NCBI RefSeq assembly: GCF_020535245.1
Contig: NZ_CP084911.1
Location: forward strand, 907,001-971,000
Direction: 5' to 3'
DNA length: 64,000 nucleotides
DNA from: Asticcacaulis sp. AND118
Lineage (GTDB): Bacteria; Pseudomonadota; Alphaproteobacteria; Caulobacterales; Caulobacteraceae
The notes below the pieces were generated by a model. That model was not told where the DNA came from, did not search any database, and was given only the letters and a program-made list of their open reading frames with translations. Each line of letters begins with the position of its first letter. Position 1 is the stretch's first letter. Shown in pieces: positions 44,670-53,596 of this stretch. A program made the translations under genes and the position numbers.

Positions 44670-45737
44670 TTATTGCGCGGCGATCGCGCTTTCGAGGGCT
44701 TCAAAGCCCGTGTAGGAAATCCACTTGTGAACGTCGAAATCGGTCTTCAGGAAGCCATGGCGGAACAGGAAGTCCTTGAAATCCCCCAGAGCTGCGATCG
44801 CCTCCTCATTCAGGAAGGTGTCGAGGTTTTGATGCACGTTTTCGCCATAGGCCGCGCGGACCAGATCGGGGTAACTCGACGTTTCCCGCGCGATGAAATC
44901 ATGGGTTTCGGCGGGGTGCTGACGCGCCCATTCCCCAGCCTGCACCACACGACGGAGAAAGCGCGCGACGATGTCGGGACGGGCATCGAGCAGGGCCTGA
45001 TCGACCGTCAGGGTGCGTGGCGCGCCATTGTTGATGCGGACCTTCGGATCGGGGTGGAAGCCAATATCTGTGACCACGTGGGCGGCAAGGGCGCGCGTAA
45101 TTTCAAGACCGGCGACACCCTTGACGAAGATGGCGTCAACGTCACCGTTGAGCAGGGCCTTGATCTCCGCAAAATAGCCCGAACGGCGGCGAATCCGGCG
45201 CCCTGAGCCGTCGATGTCGGCCCCGGCATCGGAAAGGGCCGGCGCCACTACATCGACGAGTTCGACATCTGTCAGCCCAAGGCCTTCCAGTCGCAGCACC
45301 TGATCGTAGGCCCGCAGCGCCGTGGCCCGGTTGAAGTCGATAGAACCGGGGTTTACGGGCAGGGCGAGGCGACGCCCCTTGAGGTCCTTGCTCGTGGAAA
45401 TGCGGGAACCGGGCAGAGTAATCACCAGCAGGGACTCATCTGTCCAGTTCAGGCCGATAACGCGCGTTTCGCGTCCATTGGCCTTGGCCCAGATGGCCGG
45501 TATATTTCCTCCTTGTCGGAAGGAGTTTTTCAGGGTGTGATCGAAGTGCGATTCCTTTACCGTCGGATCGAGACTTTCCTGAAGGGATTTCAATTCCAGC
45601 CCTTCGGCGGCAAATTCATCGCGAAAATAGCCGAGTTGAACCGCAAGACCCAGTGGCGTCGGGACGGGGCAACGCGTGTACCAGAGGTTTGGAATTGTCT
45701 CTGAAAAAGCAGAATTTTGTGGTATATCAGCGCTCAT
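44670..45737 (-). CDS. SsuA/NrtA-fold protein of the DszB (sulfinate desulfinase) type
   Basis: 355 residues from the ATG at 45737 (GAAAGG upstream); no signal peptide from this start. The fold is that of ABC sulfonate/nitrate-binding proteins. Three sites match the catalytic residues known for 2'-hydroxybiphenyl-2-sulfinate desulfinase (DszB Cys27, His60, Arg70): Cys23 in YTRCPVPTP, His64 in KESHFDHT and Arg74 in NSFRQGGNIP, with the same His-Arg spacing. GDVDAIFVKG also matches GDVDALYSW of DszB. It may cleave a C-S bond of an organosulfur compound or be a cytoplasmic or anchored binding protein. It is cotranscribed with the broken TonB receptor gene. Family fold sure; enzyme activity is an inference. 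Confidence 0.7.
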   Translation of the reverse strand: MSADIPQNSAFSETIPNLWYTRCPVPTPLGLAVQLGYFRDEFAAEGLELKSLQESLDPTVKESHFDHTLKNSFRQGGNIPAIWAKANGRETRVIGLNWTDESLLVITLPGSRISTSKDLKGRRLALPVNPGSIDFNRATALRAYDQVLRLEGLGLTDVELVDVVAPALSDAGADIDGSGRRIRRRSGYFAEIKALLNGDVDAIFVKGVAGLEITRALAAHVVTDIGFHPDPKVRINNGAPRTLTVDQALLDARPDIVARFLRRVVQAGEWARQHPAETHDFIARETSSYPDLVRAAYGENVHQNLDTFLNEEAIAALGDFKDFLFRHGFLKTDFDVHKWISYTGFEALESAIAAQ

Positions 45738-46292
45738 CTGATGAGCCTTTCTGAAGAAAATGGCAAGGCGGGAGCGACGCGCAGCCCCGTCTGCTGGTGG
45801 CGCGCAATCAGACTTGTCGTGGAATTCGGTGGGTCGCGGCGTTGACGTCAAGCGATACCTAACCTGCGCCTCGCTGCGTGCGTCGGCGTTGATTAATTCC
45901 TACTAATATAATTTTATATAAGCAAATTAGAAATTCTAGCGTCACTCGCGACTGGGGCTAATGGTCCGCGGGATATCTCTACACCCCGTGCCGTGAGTGG
46001 CTAATTTAGCGCAGGCATGGCTGGATTACAGATTGTGCGAAAAGTTAAACAGGCCCGGAGCGATCGCGCCCAGACAAATAATTCCGCCTTGATCAGATGT
46101 CCGTTTTCGGCATCACAACTGTACGCGGCAACGAATGTCCGCTGGGGGCGCTCAGGTGCCAACTAACAATTATGGCTTATCCTGTTGCGCGACTGGGCCC
46201 GCATTATGAATTGAGACGATTCCGCTAGGCTGCGTAAAGCCTAGCTTCAATGCACTCGTCACCCGGACAAACACATTTGAACCTTTGGTTTT
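45738..46292. other. Intergenic region with AT-rich block, no gene recognised
   Basis: 555 bp. A strongly AT-rich block at about 45890-45935 probably carries the promoter of the DszB-like operon. An open frame of about 60 codons on the minus strand (stop near 46001) has no start signal and no resemblance I can name; it could be a gene remnant. A small hairpin (GCTAGGCT / AGCCTAGC, 46224-46245) lies after the peptidase stop but has no T run. Confidence 0.45.
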
Positions 46293-48290
46293 TCATTTTA
46301 CAGGAAGGTACTTTTCGAACCAGGCAACGACGCGCTGCAGGGCGTCGGCGGCATTTTCCTTCTTGCGAAACCCATGTCCCTCGGCCGGGTAGTATATGGC
46401 CTCGGTGACCGTTCCGTTGGCTTTGACGCGTTCAGCCACCTCTTCAGCCTGGTTCTTCGGTACGCGAGCGTCATTCTCGCCTTGGAGGGTGAGCAGAGGC
46501 GTCTTGATGTTCTTGGCGTAGGTCAGGGGCGAGGCGGCGTCGTATAAAGCCTTATCCTTGACGGGATCGCCGAGAAGAGCGCGCTGATATTCGCGCAAGC
46601 CTGCGTCTCCATTTTCCCACATGGTGTACCAGTTGATGATCCCGAACTGCTGTACGGCGGCGGCGAAGACGTCCGGATATTTGCCTATTGCCATAAGGGT
46701 CATGTAGCCGCCGTAGGAACCACCGGTAATGCCGATCTTCTTCGCATCGACATATCCGGTGGCCTTGAGGAAATCGACGGCGGCCATCACATCTTTCAGA
46801 TCGCCATTGCCGAGGTCCTTCTGATTGGCCAGCTGAAACGGCAGACCATAGCCGGTGGAGCCACGGAAGTTGGGCTGAATGACGATATAGCCTCGCGAGG
46901 CGAGGGCCGTGGTGTATTTCGAGAAGTAGTCCTGCGACTGGCCCGTCGGTCCGCCGTGCGGCATGACAATGGCCGGGTTCGAGCCGTCGCGCTTGAGATT
47001 AAAGGGGAGAGTAAGGACCGCGCTAATCGGCGTGCCGTCGAAGCTCTTGTAATGGACGATGCTGTTTTTCGGCAGATTGACCGGATCGAGGCTGGCGATC
47101 GCCAGCCGCGTCACGCGCTTCGCCGGCTCTGCCCCGGTCAGATCGATCGTCCAGTAGTCGAGCGGCGAATCTCCGGCGTCACGATTGACCAGAAGCTTAC
47201 CCGTTATCGGATTAAAATTGCTTTGGGTCGACGTCGCCAGACCGACAAAGCCCGGATCGATGCGCAGAGGTGTCTCAGTCAGGGTGGCCAGTTCGACGCG
47301 ATCCAGCGTACTGCGGCCGTCGGCGTTATTAGAGACTACGAGGTATTTCCCATCCGGAGAAAACTGCTGAGCCATCTGCTCCCAGGGCGTCGGCTTGAGG
47401 CGCTTCGTCTCACCCGTTTCGCGATTATAGATCAGCGCGTGGAACTGCCCCGTCCCGGCATTGGTGGAAACCGCCAGCCATTTGCCGTCCGGCGACACGT
47501 CCGCCACATAGGTCGCCTCGCTATCCTTCGATGGAACGGCTTGAACCGCCTTGCCCGTCGTCACCTCGATCAACCACGCCGTACCGGCAGAATCGTCCGA
47601 ACGATTGCGATGAGCGACGATATGCCGGCCATCCGGCGTAAATCCGCTGACGAACCAGAACCAGTTACCGTCCTTTTCGTCGGTGAGGGTGCGCACCTTT
47701 TGCGTCGATAAGTCCATCACGGCGACGTTCGAGATGCTGCCGTCGCGCGGCCTCACAGAAAACGCCACCTGTTTACCGTCGGGCGACAATCGGGCACCGC
47801 GCTCGGTAATCTCCGGCGTATCGGTCAGGTTGACCACCTCGCCACCCGTGATCGGTAAGGCGTAGAGATCGAAGATTTCCTTGCCGTCTATGTCTGACAG
47901 GAAATAGACCGTCGCCCCGTCCGGACTGATGAACAGGTTGCTCTGAGGGTTTTCGGACTCGCTGAGTTGCACCGGCGTCATCTCGCCTTCGCTCAGTCGC
48001 CAGATATTGATCCGACCCGCGATATTGGTCGCCATCACGATATGTTTGCCGTCCGGCGTCCAGATAGCTTCGGGGGCGGCGCGCACGGCCGTCAAGTCGC
48101 GTAGAGGGACGGCTTTTGCCCCCGGATTGGACACAGAGATTACAGACTTCGGATCGGTGATGTCCCTGACCGGCGTAGCTACGGACTTAGCTTTCTGAGG
48201 CTTAGCGACCGCGACGGGGGCAAGTGCAAAGCCGGTTAGCAGCGCGGCAAGTGTGAAGGCATGAAGGCGCGCGGAAGGGCGAACGGGCAT
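46293..48290 (-). CDS. Secreted S9-family peptidase (acylaminoacyl/dipeptidyl peptidase type)
   Basis: 665 residues from the ATG at 48290 (GGAG upstream); an upstream ATG at 48314 is less likely. The signal peptide ends after VAVA. Beta-propeller (WD40-like, repeated SPDGK/TPDGK motifs: IWTPDGKHIVMA, RLSPDGKQVAFS, DVSPDGKWLAVS, QFSPDGKYLVVS) and C-terminal hydrolase domains follow. The catalytic Ser is in GGSYGGYMTL, the Asp in GENDARVPKNQ and the His in EGHGFRK. It would trim oligopeptides in the periplasm. It is the second secreted S9 peptidase in the window and lies just outside the integrated element. Confidence 0.95.
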   Translation of the reverse strand: MPVRPSARLHAFTLAALLTGFALAPVAVAKPQKAKSVATPVRDITDPKSVISVSNPGAKAVPLRDLTAVRAAPEAIWTPDGKHIVMATNIAGRINIWRLSEGEMTPVQLSESENPQSNLFISPDGATVYFLSDIDGKEIFDLYALPITGGEVVNLTDTPEITERGARLSPDGKQVAFSVRPRDGSISNVAVMDLSTQKVRTLTDEKDGNWFWFVSGFTPDGRHIVAHRNRSDDSAGTAWLIEVTTGKAVQAVPSKDSEATYVADVSPDGKWLAVSTNAGTGQFHALIYNRETGETKRLKPTPWEQMAQQFSPDGKYLVVSNNADGRSTLDRVELATLTETPLRIDPGFVGLATSTQSNFNPITGKLLVNRDAGDSPLDYWTIDLTGAEPAKRVTRLAIASLDPVNLPKNSIVHYKSFDGTPISAVLTLPFNLKRDGSNPAIVMPHGGPTGQSQDYFSKYTTALASRGYIVIQPNFRGSTGYGLPFQLANQKDLGNGDLKDVMAAVDFLKATGYVDAKKIGITGGSYGGYMTLMAIGKYPDVFAAAVQQFGIINWYTMWENGDAGLREYQRALLGDPVKDKALYDAASPLTYAKNIKTPLLTLQGENDARVPKNQAEEVAERVKANGTVTEAIYYPAEGHGFRKKENAADALQRVVAWFEKYLPVK

Positions 48291-48506
48291 AGGAGCTCCG
48301 AAGGAAGATTTCAAAATGAGGGGAAATCAAAACGCGAACGCAGATATTTGAATTATCATGATACAGTGGTCGCTATTGCGCAAGCGTGTAATTCATCGCT
48401 GAGCGCCGATCCAACTGACTGTGTGGAAGATGGCTTTGGCCTCTAGCTAGTCATGACCGAGGGTCTTGAAAAGACTCCACCACCAGTTCTCACTTTTGTT
48501 CGTGGA

Positions 48507-48555
48507 TGGCGCACCCGACAGGATTCGAACCTGTGACCTTTGCCTTCGGAGGGCA
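48507..48555 (-). pseudogene. Displaced 3' half of the original tRNA-Arg(CCG) gene (attL side)
   Basis: 49 nt on the minus strand running from the anticodon loop through the T arm to CCA. The T stem is ACAGG/CCTGT around TTCGAAT, and the acceptor strand is CGGGTGC plus G and CCA. The 5' half is absent: beyond 48555 the sequence is unrelated. Joined to the 5' half at 63932-63959 it would make a complete tRNA-Arg(CCG), so it is the chromosomal 3' end pushed aside by integration. Confidence 0.9.
48535..48555. other. attL core, 21-bp direct repeat
   Basis: Exactly repeated at 63911-63931. It covers the anticodon stem and loop and the variable region of tRNA-Arg(CCG). This is the usual crossover segment for integrases that use the anticodon region of tRNA genes. 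Confidence 0.9.
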
Positions 48556-48644
48556 GGGGTTTAGTGATTTCCCGAGTTTACTGAAGATGGATTGAGGTGG
48601 ATATTTTCTTTGTGAGTTAAGGGGTTTGCGTCTTTCGGCAAATC

Positions 48645-48702
48645 CGGGTAATCTCGGGAAATTACCCGTTTTGACCCGATTTTGCTTACCCCTTGCTTAC
48701 CC
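48645..48702. repeat. Left arm-type integrase sites
   Basis: A CGGGTAAT / ATTACCCG inverted pair (48645-48668) is followed by the tandem TTGCTTACCCC-TTGCTTACCC (48682-48702). The tandem, with one more T in front (48681-48702), recurs exactly at 63814-63835 near the other end. Repeated TTACCC units at both ends, close to the core, are what arm-type integrase or excisionase binding sites look like. Confidence 0.65.
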
Positions 48703-48725
48703 GAAGGGGCGCATGTGAGTCCACT

Positions 48726-49982
48726 ATGCCCAAGCTGTCCGAGTTCAAGATCACCAAGGAAGCCGTTGATGCGCTGCCTGCCACAGACGCTGTCTATTTC
48801 GACAGCGAGTTGAAGGGCTTCGGGCTTCGAGTGAAGAACGGTCGCAAAACCTACATCATCCAGTACCGGAACAGGGATGGCCGGTCTTGTCGCCTGACCC
48901 TTGGTCAGCATGGTGCGTTGACACCGAAGGAGGCCCGCGTAGAGGCTAGAAAACACCTCGGACAGGTGGCTACTGGTTCAGATCCGGTTCAGGAGGCCAG
49001 GCAAAGAAAACTGGCCGAGACTGTCGAGGAGTTGTGTGTCTCCTACATGATCGCAGTTCGGAACGGCTTGATCCTGGGCAAAGGGGGCAAGCCGAAGAAG
49101 GCCAGCACGATCTACACCGATGAAGGCCGGATCAAACGCCACATCGTTCCTCTGCTGGGCAAGCGCAAGGTCCGCGACGTCACTACGCCGGACATCAATA
49201 AGTTTCTACGCGATGTCATGGCCGGAAAGACGGCTGACGATGTGAAGACCGGGCCGCACGGACGTGCTATTGTTGAGGGTGGCGCCGGCACTGCTGCGCG
49301 CACCGTCGGCCTATTGGGAGGCATCTTCTCCTTCGCGGTTTCCGAGGGCATCATCGACCGGAACCCGTGCCAGGGAGTGAAGCGGCCGGCAGATAAGAAA
49401 GCCAAGGTCAGATTGACGCCCGACCACTACAAGGCCTTTGGTGCCGCGCTGCGGAAGTCGGACGAAGATGGGGAGTTCTGGCAGGTCACGACGGCTCTGC
49501 GGGCCATTGCGCTGTCCGGATGTCGCTATACGGAGATAACTAAGCTACAACCCCGCGAACTCGACGCAGAGGGGCACGCACTTCGCCTTCAGGACACCAA
49601 GACCGGTGAGAGCGTCCGCCCCCTCGGTCAGGCCGCAATAGACGTCCTGAAGCCGCGCGTCGGCAACACACACTATGTCATCTATGGCGTGAAAAGCCCT
49701 GAAGGTCCATATTCCGGTCTCCCCAAGGCCCTGAAGCGCGTCCTCAAGAACCTGCCTCCTCATTCGAAGAAGGACTTCCCACCTTTGACGTTGAAGGGGC
49801 TGCGTCACTCCTACGCCTCGGTGGCGGGCGATCTCGGCTATTCTGAAATTACCATCGCCGCCCTCATCGGGCACTCATCGGCGAGCGTGACGGGCCGGTA
49901 TATCCATCATCTCGACGCAACTCTGATTGCAGCGGCCGATACGGTCTCAGCTTCCATCTGGAATTTCATGGAGCCGGCATGA
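48726..49982 (+). CDS. int: Tyrosine-type site-specific integrase
   Basis: 418 residues from the ATG at 48726 (a TTG at 48693 is also in frame). The N-terminal arm-binding DUF4102-type domain (DAVYFDSELKGFGLRVKNGRKTYIIQYRNRDGR) is followed by a core-binding domain and the catalytic domain. Catalytic residues are Arg in ALSGCRYTEI, His-x-x-Arg-type KGLRHSYASVAGD (LRHS), His in IGHSSASVTGRY and the nucleophile Tyr in GRYIHH. It catalyses integration and, with a directionality factor, excision at the tRNA-Arg cores. Its stop overlaps the ATG of the next gene (ATGA). Confidence 0.96.
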   Translation: MPKLSEFKITKEAVDALPATDAVYFDSELKGFGLRVKNGRKTYIIQYRNRDGRSCRLTLGQHGALTPKEARVEARKHLGQVATGSDPVQEARQRKLAETVEELCVSYMIAVRNGLILGKGGKPKKASTIYTDEGRIKRHIVPLLGKRKVRDVTTPDINKFLRDVMAGKTADDVKTGPHGRAIVEGGAGTAARTVGLLGGIFSFAVSEGIIDRNPCQGVKRPADKKAKVRLTPDHYKAFGAALRKSDEDGEFWQVTTALRAIALSGCRYTEITKLQPRELDAEGHALRLQDTKTGESVRPLGQAAIDVLKPRVGNTHYVIYGVKSPEGPYSGLPKALKRVLKNLPPHSKKDFPPLTLKGLRHSYASVAGDLGYSEITIAALIGHSSASVTGRYIHHLDATLIAAADTVSASIWNFMEPA

Positions 49983-50884
49983 CGGATAAGCAAGAGCAAG
50001 TGATTCTGCGGCTGGTCTCTGGAATTTCCGACACTTTTTCAGCCGAAGATGCGCCGGTCATAACAACACCCGATCTAAGCGCACCAGAAAACGGAGAGTA
50101 TGTGAATTTGGACTCACCCAACCCTCGATTCAGGGTGGATGGACCCATGACAAATGAACAGTTTGAAGCGTTGCGTAGGCACATAGAAGCTGACAATCCT
50201 CGCTTTGAAGACGTCTTGCAGTTCCCAATACTGGACAATATTATCAAGTGGCTCGCAGAGTGTGGACTGCCAGAGACGCTGTTTTATATTGCGGGGGATG
50301 ACGGAATAGTCCCGTGCACGACACCCGATTTGATTTCAGCATTCAATGAAACTCCTCCTCATCGGAGGATTTTTGCGCATCATCTCTTGAACACTGAATT
50401 ATCAAGTGGTTCAACTACCAAGCAAAATCATTTGAAAGAGGTAATAGTCGCCTTTCTTGCCGTACAAGGGCAGCTGGGAAAAGCGACGTATTCAAACGGT
50501 GAGGCGATGGCTTTGTGCATGGAAGTCGCAAGCTTGATTTCCACATGGCGCCGAATGCAGATGTCAACCAAAGCTGATGTCACTTCGACAGTGCTAACCG
50601 GTAAAAGGTCAAAACAAGCCACTCATTCAGGTGGTGTAAAACGCGGCAATCAGAAGCGTGAAGAAGCCGAGATGTGGACGGATCGTGCCCTTCCTCTGGC
50701 AATCGAAATTAGAACCAGCCAGCCGCACATTTCGCAAAAGGACCTAGCTGGTAGCATCGTCGCGAACTGGAAAGGTGCCAAAAGCGTCTTACCTAACCAG
50801 GAACGTATAGCTCAATGGATTAGGGCCCAAGAGAGGGCCAGTGACCCAACGAAGCGCATACCGCCGAAGCAGAAACGAAATTAA
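49979..50884 (+). CDS. Unknown protein co-encoded with the integrase
   Basis: 301 residues; the ATG overlaps the integrase TGA by 4 bp. No signal peptide or membrane helix. The N-terminal half is acidic. The middle has VIVAFLAVQGQLGKATYSNGEAMALCMEVASLIS. The C-terminal third is basic and helical (KRSKQATHSGGVKRGNQKREEAEMW, HISQKDLAGSIVANWKGAK, PNQERIAQWIRAQERASDP) and looks like a helix-turn-helix DNA-binding tail. Tight coupling to the integrase suggests a role in integration, excision or its control. No family was recognised. Confidence 0.75.
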   Translation: MTDKQEQVILRLVSGISDTFSAEDAPVITTPDLSAPENGEYVNLDSPNPRFRVDGPMTNEQFEALRRHIEADNPRFEDVLQFPILDNIIKWLAECGLPETLFYIAGDDGIVPCTTPDLISAFNETPPHRRIFAHHLLNTELSSGSTTKQNHLKEVIVAFLAVQGQLGKATYSNGEAMALCMEVASLISTWRRMQMSTKADVTSTVLTGKRSKQATHSGGVKRGNQKREEAEMWTDRALPLAIEIRTSQPHISQKDLAGSIVANWKGAKSVLPNQERIAQWIRAQERASDPTKRIPPKQKRN

Positions 50885-50956
50885 CTAGCTAACGGTTTTC
50901 CAATTGGGAAAACTTGGGATTATTAGAGGGGTCGTCTTCAACTTGGAGCGACCACT

Positions 50957-51202
50957 ATGAGCGCCAACATATTGAAAAATAGGCCACTTCGCCGTGACGA
51001 AGCAAGCCGATATCTTCACGAAGCATATGGCATAACGCGATCACCGCGAACGCTGGCAAAATACGCTACGATTGGCGGCGGGCCTCGTTTCCGCCATGCC
51101 GGCCGCTTCCCCTTGTACGACATTCCCGAATTGGATGCGTGGGCTTCAAGCCTGATGTCGGGCCTCAAATCATCCACCAGCGATGTCGGGGAGGCTGCGT
51201 AA
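50957..51202 (+). CDS. AlpA-like excisionase/regulator (MerR-type winged helix)
   Basis: 81 residues. RPLRRDEASRYLHEAYGITRSPRTLAKYATIGGGPRFRHAGRFPLYDIPELDAWASSLM is the usual HTH_17/AlpA layout: a recognition helix region, then G(G)GPRFR and a Y..pELD.Wa wing end. AlpA proteins act as directionality factors and as activators of integrase in P4-like elements. TTGGAG lies 9 bases before the ATG. The genes that follow are tightly packed, and this may be the first gene of the replication operon. Confidence 0.85.
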   Translation: MSANILKNRPLRRDEASRYLHEAYGITRSPRTLAKYATIGGGPRFRHAGRFPLYDIPELDAWASSLMSGLKSSTSDVGEAA

Positions 51203-51206
51203 CAAC

Positions 51207-51479
51207 ATGACCTCCAAACACGAAACCCGCCACGCGGGCGACGTGACGGGCTCGAAACTTGGTGTTCAGCTTGCCGGCCAGAACAGCGGAGACAATAGCC
51301 CCAACGTCACTTTTGTTCAAGGTCTGATTGACCTCCGCCAATTTCACGAGCGCAAGGCTCGTGTGCTGTTCCGAATGGCCGGCGCTGCTGAGACCGCCGA
51401 GGATCGTCGCGTTATCACCGGTCAGGCTCAGGTTCACCTCGCCGCCGCCCGCACCGTGGCGATTGGAGGTGCATTCTAA
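51207..51479 (+). CDS. Small unknown protein before the DnaB-like gene
   Basis: 90 residues from the ATG at 51207, four bases after the AlpA-like stop. The C-terminal half is helical (TFVQGLIDLRQFHERKARVLFRMAGAAETAEDRRVITGQAQVHLAAARTVAIGG). No known motif. Its TAA overlaps the ATG of the DnaB-like gene (TAATG), so it is translated with it. A helicase loader or accessory role is possible from position only. Confidence 0.65.
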   Translation: MTSKHETRHAGDVTGSKLGVQLAGQNSGDNSPNVTFVQGLIDLRQFHERKARVLFRMAGAAETAEDRRVITGQAQVHLAAARTVAIGGAF

Positions 51480-52156
51480 TGGATGCGCCTACCGAATTTC
51501 AATCCATCGAGCCAGTCTATGACGCCGTTTACGGCCTCATGGGCTTGGCCATGATGTGGCCCGGTGATGTGATCCCGCGCTATGCCGATATGTCGCCGGA
51601 GCTGTTTCCCGATGCCCTGACTGCGGCAATGTGGCAGGCAATCATTGACGCTCACAAAGCCGGTCACCGGCCCGCGCCGCCGCTCATTGCGCAGCGAATG
51701 TCCGGCAGCCCGGATTTCGCCGCATTGGGTGGCGCCGGCTTCCTGATCACCCTCATCGACCGGGCCACTGCGCCGGACCACGCTGAGACCTATGCTGAGG
51801 TCGTAACGCGGGGGTGGCAAGGGCGCCGACTGTCCACATTGATTGCCTCTGTGGGCGATGTCACTGCTGATCCTTTGAAGGCGTTGCAAAACATTAAGTT
51901 TGAAGTCGAAGCAATTGAACGGCATGGGAATTATATAGGTCGCGGAATTGACCTGATCTCTGCCGCCACGGCTTATCTGGATGAATTGGACAGCGGGCGA
52001 ACGCGCGGCCTGATGACCGGCCTGACCTGCATCGATCGTCGGTTGGGTGGGCTGAAACCAGGCGCTCTTGTCGTGCTCGCTGGTCGGCCTTCAATTGGCA
52101 AGACAGCCCTTGCCAGGAATGTGCTTCACGGTGCGGCCGTGCGGACGTATTGCTGA
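51479..52156 (+). pseudogene. DnaB-like replicative helicase, truncated after Walker A
   Basis: 225 residues. The N-terminal DnaB domain (EPVYDAVYGLMGLAMMWPGDVIPRYADMSPELFPD, HAETYAEVVTRGWQGRRLS) and the linker are complete. The RecA-like domain begins (TGLTCIDRRLGGLKPGALVVLAGRP) with Walker A SIGKTALARN, then the frame stops at 52156. Walker B, the arginine finger and the DNA loops (about 200 residues) are absent. Reading past the stop in the same frame gives 51 more codons with no helicase motifs, so the 3' part was replaced, not just stopped. It cannot be an active helicase. Confidence 0.85.
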
Positions 52157-52578
52157 CTAGCCGCGGGCGGGAACTTCTTCGTCTGGTGGGATAAAAGGAC
52201 ATTCGGAAACCGCCCTATCCCCTGCGAAATAACGCGGTTTATCGGGATCAGGCTCGATGGCCCCGACGCTGTTAATACAGCGAGAAAACAGCGTGGAGGG
52301 GATAGGCGTCGTAACTGATAATACGGTTGGAAGACGGTTGTAGTCATCCCGGCGCCAATATCCTGTAGACGAGATTGCGGCATTTTATAATCCCAGGACA
52401 ATGCTCGTGTCAGAACCAGTTAACTCGCTTCATTCTGGAAACCCGTCGACTCGTAAAGTGATCGCTCATGTTCCCACAGCAGTAGACTGATTTTTGCGTA
52501 TGGTGGCTGCGAAAGAACTCTGAAATTTGCGTTCACCCCGCTTCCTGCTAAACCGGAGCGATAGCGGGAGGGTTTGCA
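52157..52578. other. Junction region between broken helicase and the two-gene cassette
   Basis: 422 bp without a called gene. The first 155 bp stay open in the helicase frame after its stop (LAAGGNFFVWWDKRTFGNRP...), possibly the end of another lost gene. The rest is non-coding, of mixed composition, and must hold the promoter for the cassette at 52579. No terminator, repeat or target duplication was seen. Confidence 0.45.
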
Positions 52579-53595
52579 GTGATTCCAAAAAAGCGGCAGC
52601 GTCGTATCTATCAGTGGAAGGTAGAGTTTCGCGCGTTTCCCAGCGAAGCGGCAAAGAGCGGTAAGACGACCAGCTTGGACGAGTACGTCGGCGTTCTGGA
52701 GGCAGAACTCGGCCGAGGTCGGGCGCGTTGGTACCTCGGGTCAGAAAGCAAGCCTCTCGATGTCGGCGATGCATCGCAGGATGAAAAAAATCAGATATAC
52801 ATCGCTGAAATTCGGCGCGAAAATCCGAAGGGCTACATAGCTATTCTCTTTAATAGAGGAGACCCCAGCGCTAGCAATCCGGTATTCCTAAATCCTGTCT
52901 CCAACCAAACACGGGAATCAAAGGCGGACCCCGCTGAGAGCCTTGGGTGGTCTGCGCACTTACTTATCGCTACCACCCAAACCGATGGGAAGCACAAAGC
53001 CTGCCTTGAGCAGATGCACCATGTGCCCAGTGATCTGCTGATGAATGCGCTAGATAGGATTGTCACGCGAGCGTTGGAGAACAACCCGCACTACACGTAT
53101 GAAAAGACAATAAGTAAGAAGATAGAGCATAGAGACTACAGGCCGCGTATGGACGTATATAAGGTTCCATCGGTAGATTTGCTTCAGGACATTAAAGATG
53201 GAACGTTAAGCAAGATTAGTCTTGTGAAGAAAATACCAAAATACCAAGGTCCGGGTGCTGAGGACATGATCAAGAGGCAGAATCAGCAAGTAGTAATTTC
53301 TGTGTCCCCTGAGAAAGATAAGGGGAAAGTGCAGGCTCTGGTTAATGGAATTATAAATTACGCTAAGCAAAATGAATTTGAATCAATCCACTTTAAGGTG
53401 GATGATCTGCCCGGTGGAGGAACTGGAACGCCGTCAATAAACGTAGATTCGGGCAATGCTTTCGATCAGCTTTACGTTCGATCCCTTGTAATTGATGGCT
53501 TTACAAACGATTTGCTGCAATGCTACACCGAAATTTGCGACCCAATCGTCGACAGAATGGTTGCGATCATCGAGAACGCCGGAAAATGGAAGTGA
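52579..53595 (+). CDS. Unknown soluble protein, first gene of a candidate two-gene defence cassette
   Basis: 338 residues from a GTG at 52579 with GGGAGGG 6-7 bases upstream. No signal peptide or membrane helix. The N-terminal third is basic with a beta-rich pattern (RRIYQWKVEFRAFPSEAAKSG, NQIYIAEIRRENPKGYIAILFNRGD). The middle has AHLLIATTQTDGKHKACLEQMHHVPSD. The last part has VISVSPEKDKGKVQALVNGIINYAKQ and SIHFKVDDLPGGGTGTPSIN. No family was recognised. It is followed after one base by a membrane protein gene. G+C is low compared with the flanks. A sensor or regulator for that membrane protein is the simplest idea (inference). Confidence 0.8.
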   Translation: MIPKKRQRRIYQWKVEFRAFPSEAAKSGKTTSLDEYVGVLEAELGRGRARWYLGSESKPLDVGDASQDEKNQIYIAEIRRENPKGYIAILFNRGDPSASNPVFLNPVSNQTRESKADPAESLGWSAHLLIATTQTDGKHKACLEQMHHVPSDLLMNALDRIVTRALENNPHYTYEKTISKKIEHRDYRPRMDVYKVPSVDLLQDIKDGTLSKISLVKKIPKYQGPGAEDMIKRQNQQVVISVSPEKDKGKVQALVNGIINYAKQNEFESIHFKVDDLPGGGTGTPSINVDSGNAFDQLYVRSLVIDGFTNDLLQCYTEICDPIVDRMVAIIENAGKWK

Positions 53596-53596
53596 C

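Noticed and set aside
48507-48555. Second tRNA gene at the left end of the element
   Set aside because: Only the 3' half is present; there is no 5' acceptor or D arm, so it is a displaced fragment.
52126-52401. 91-codon minus-strand frame at the helicase junction
   Set aside because: No start signal or motif; it overlaps the end of the helicase fragment antisense.
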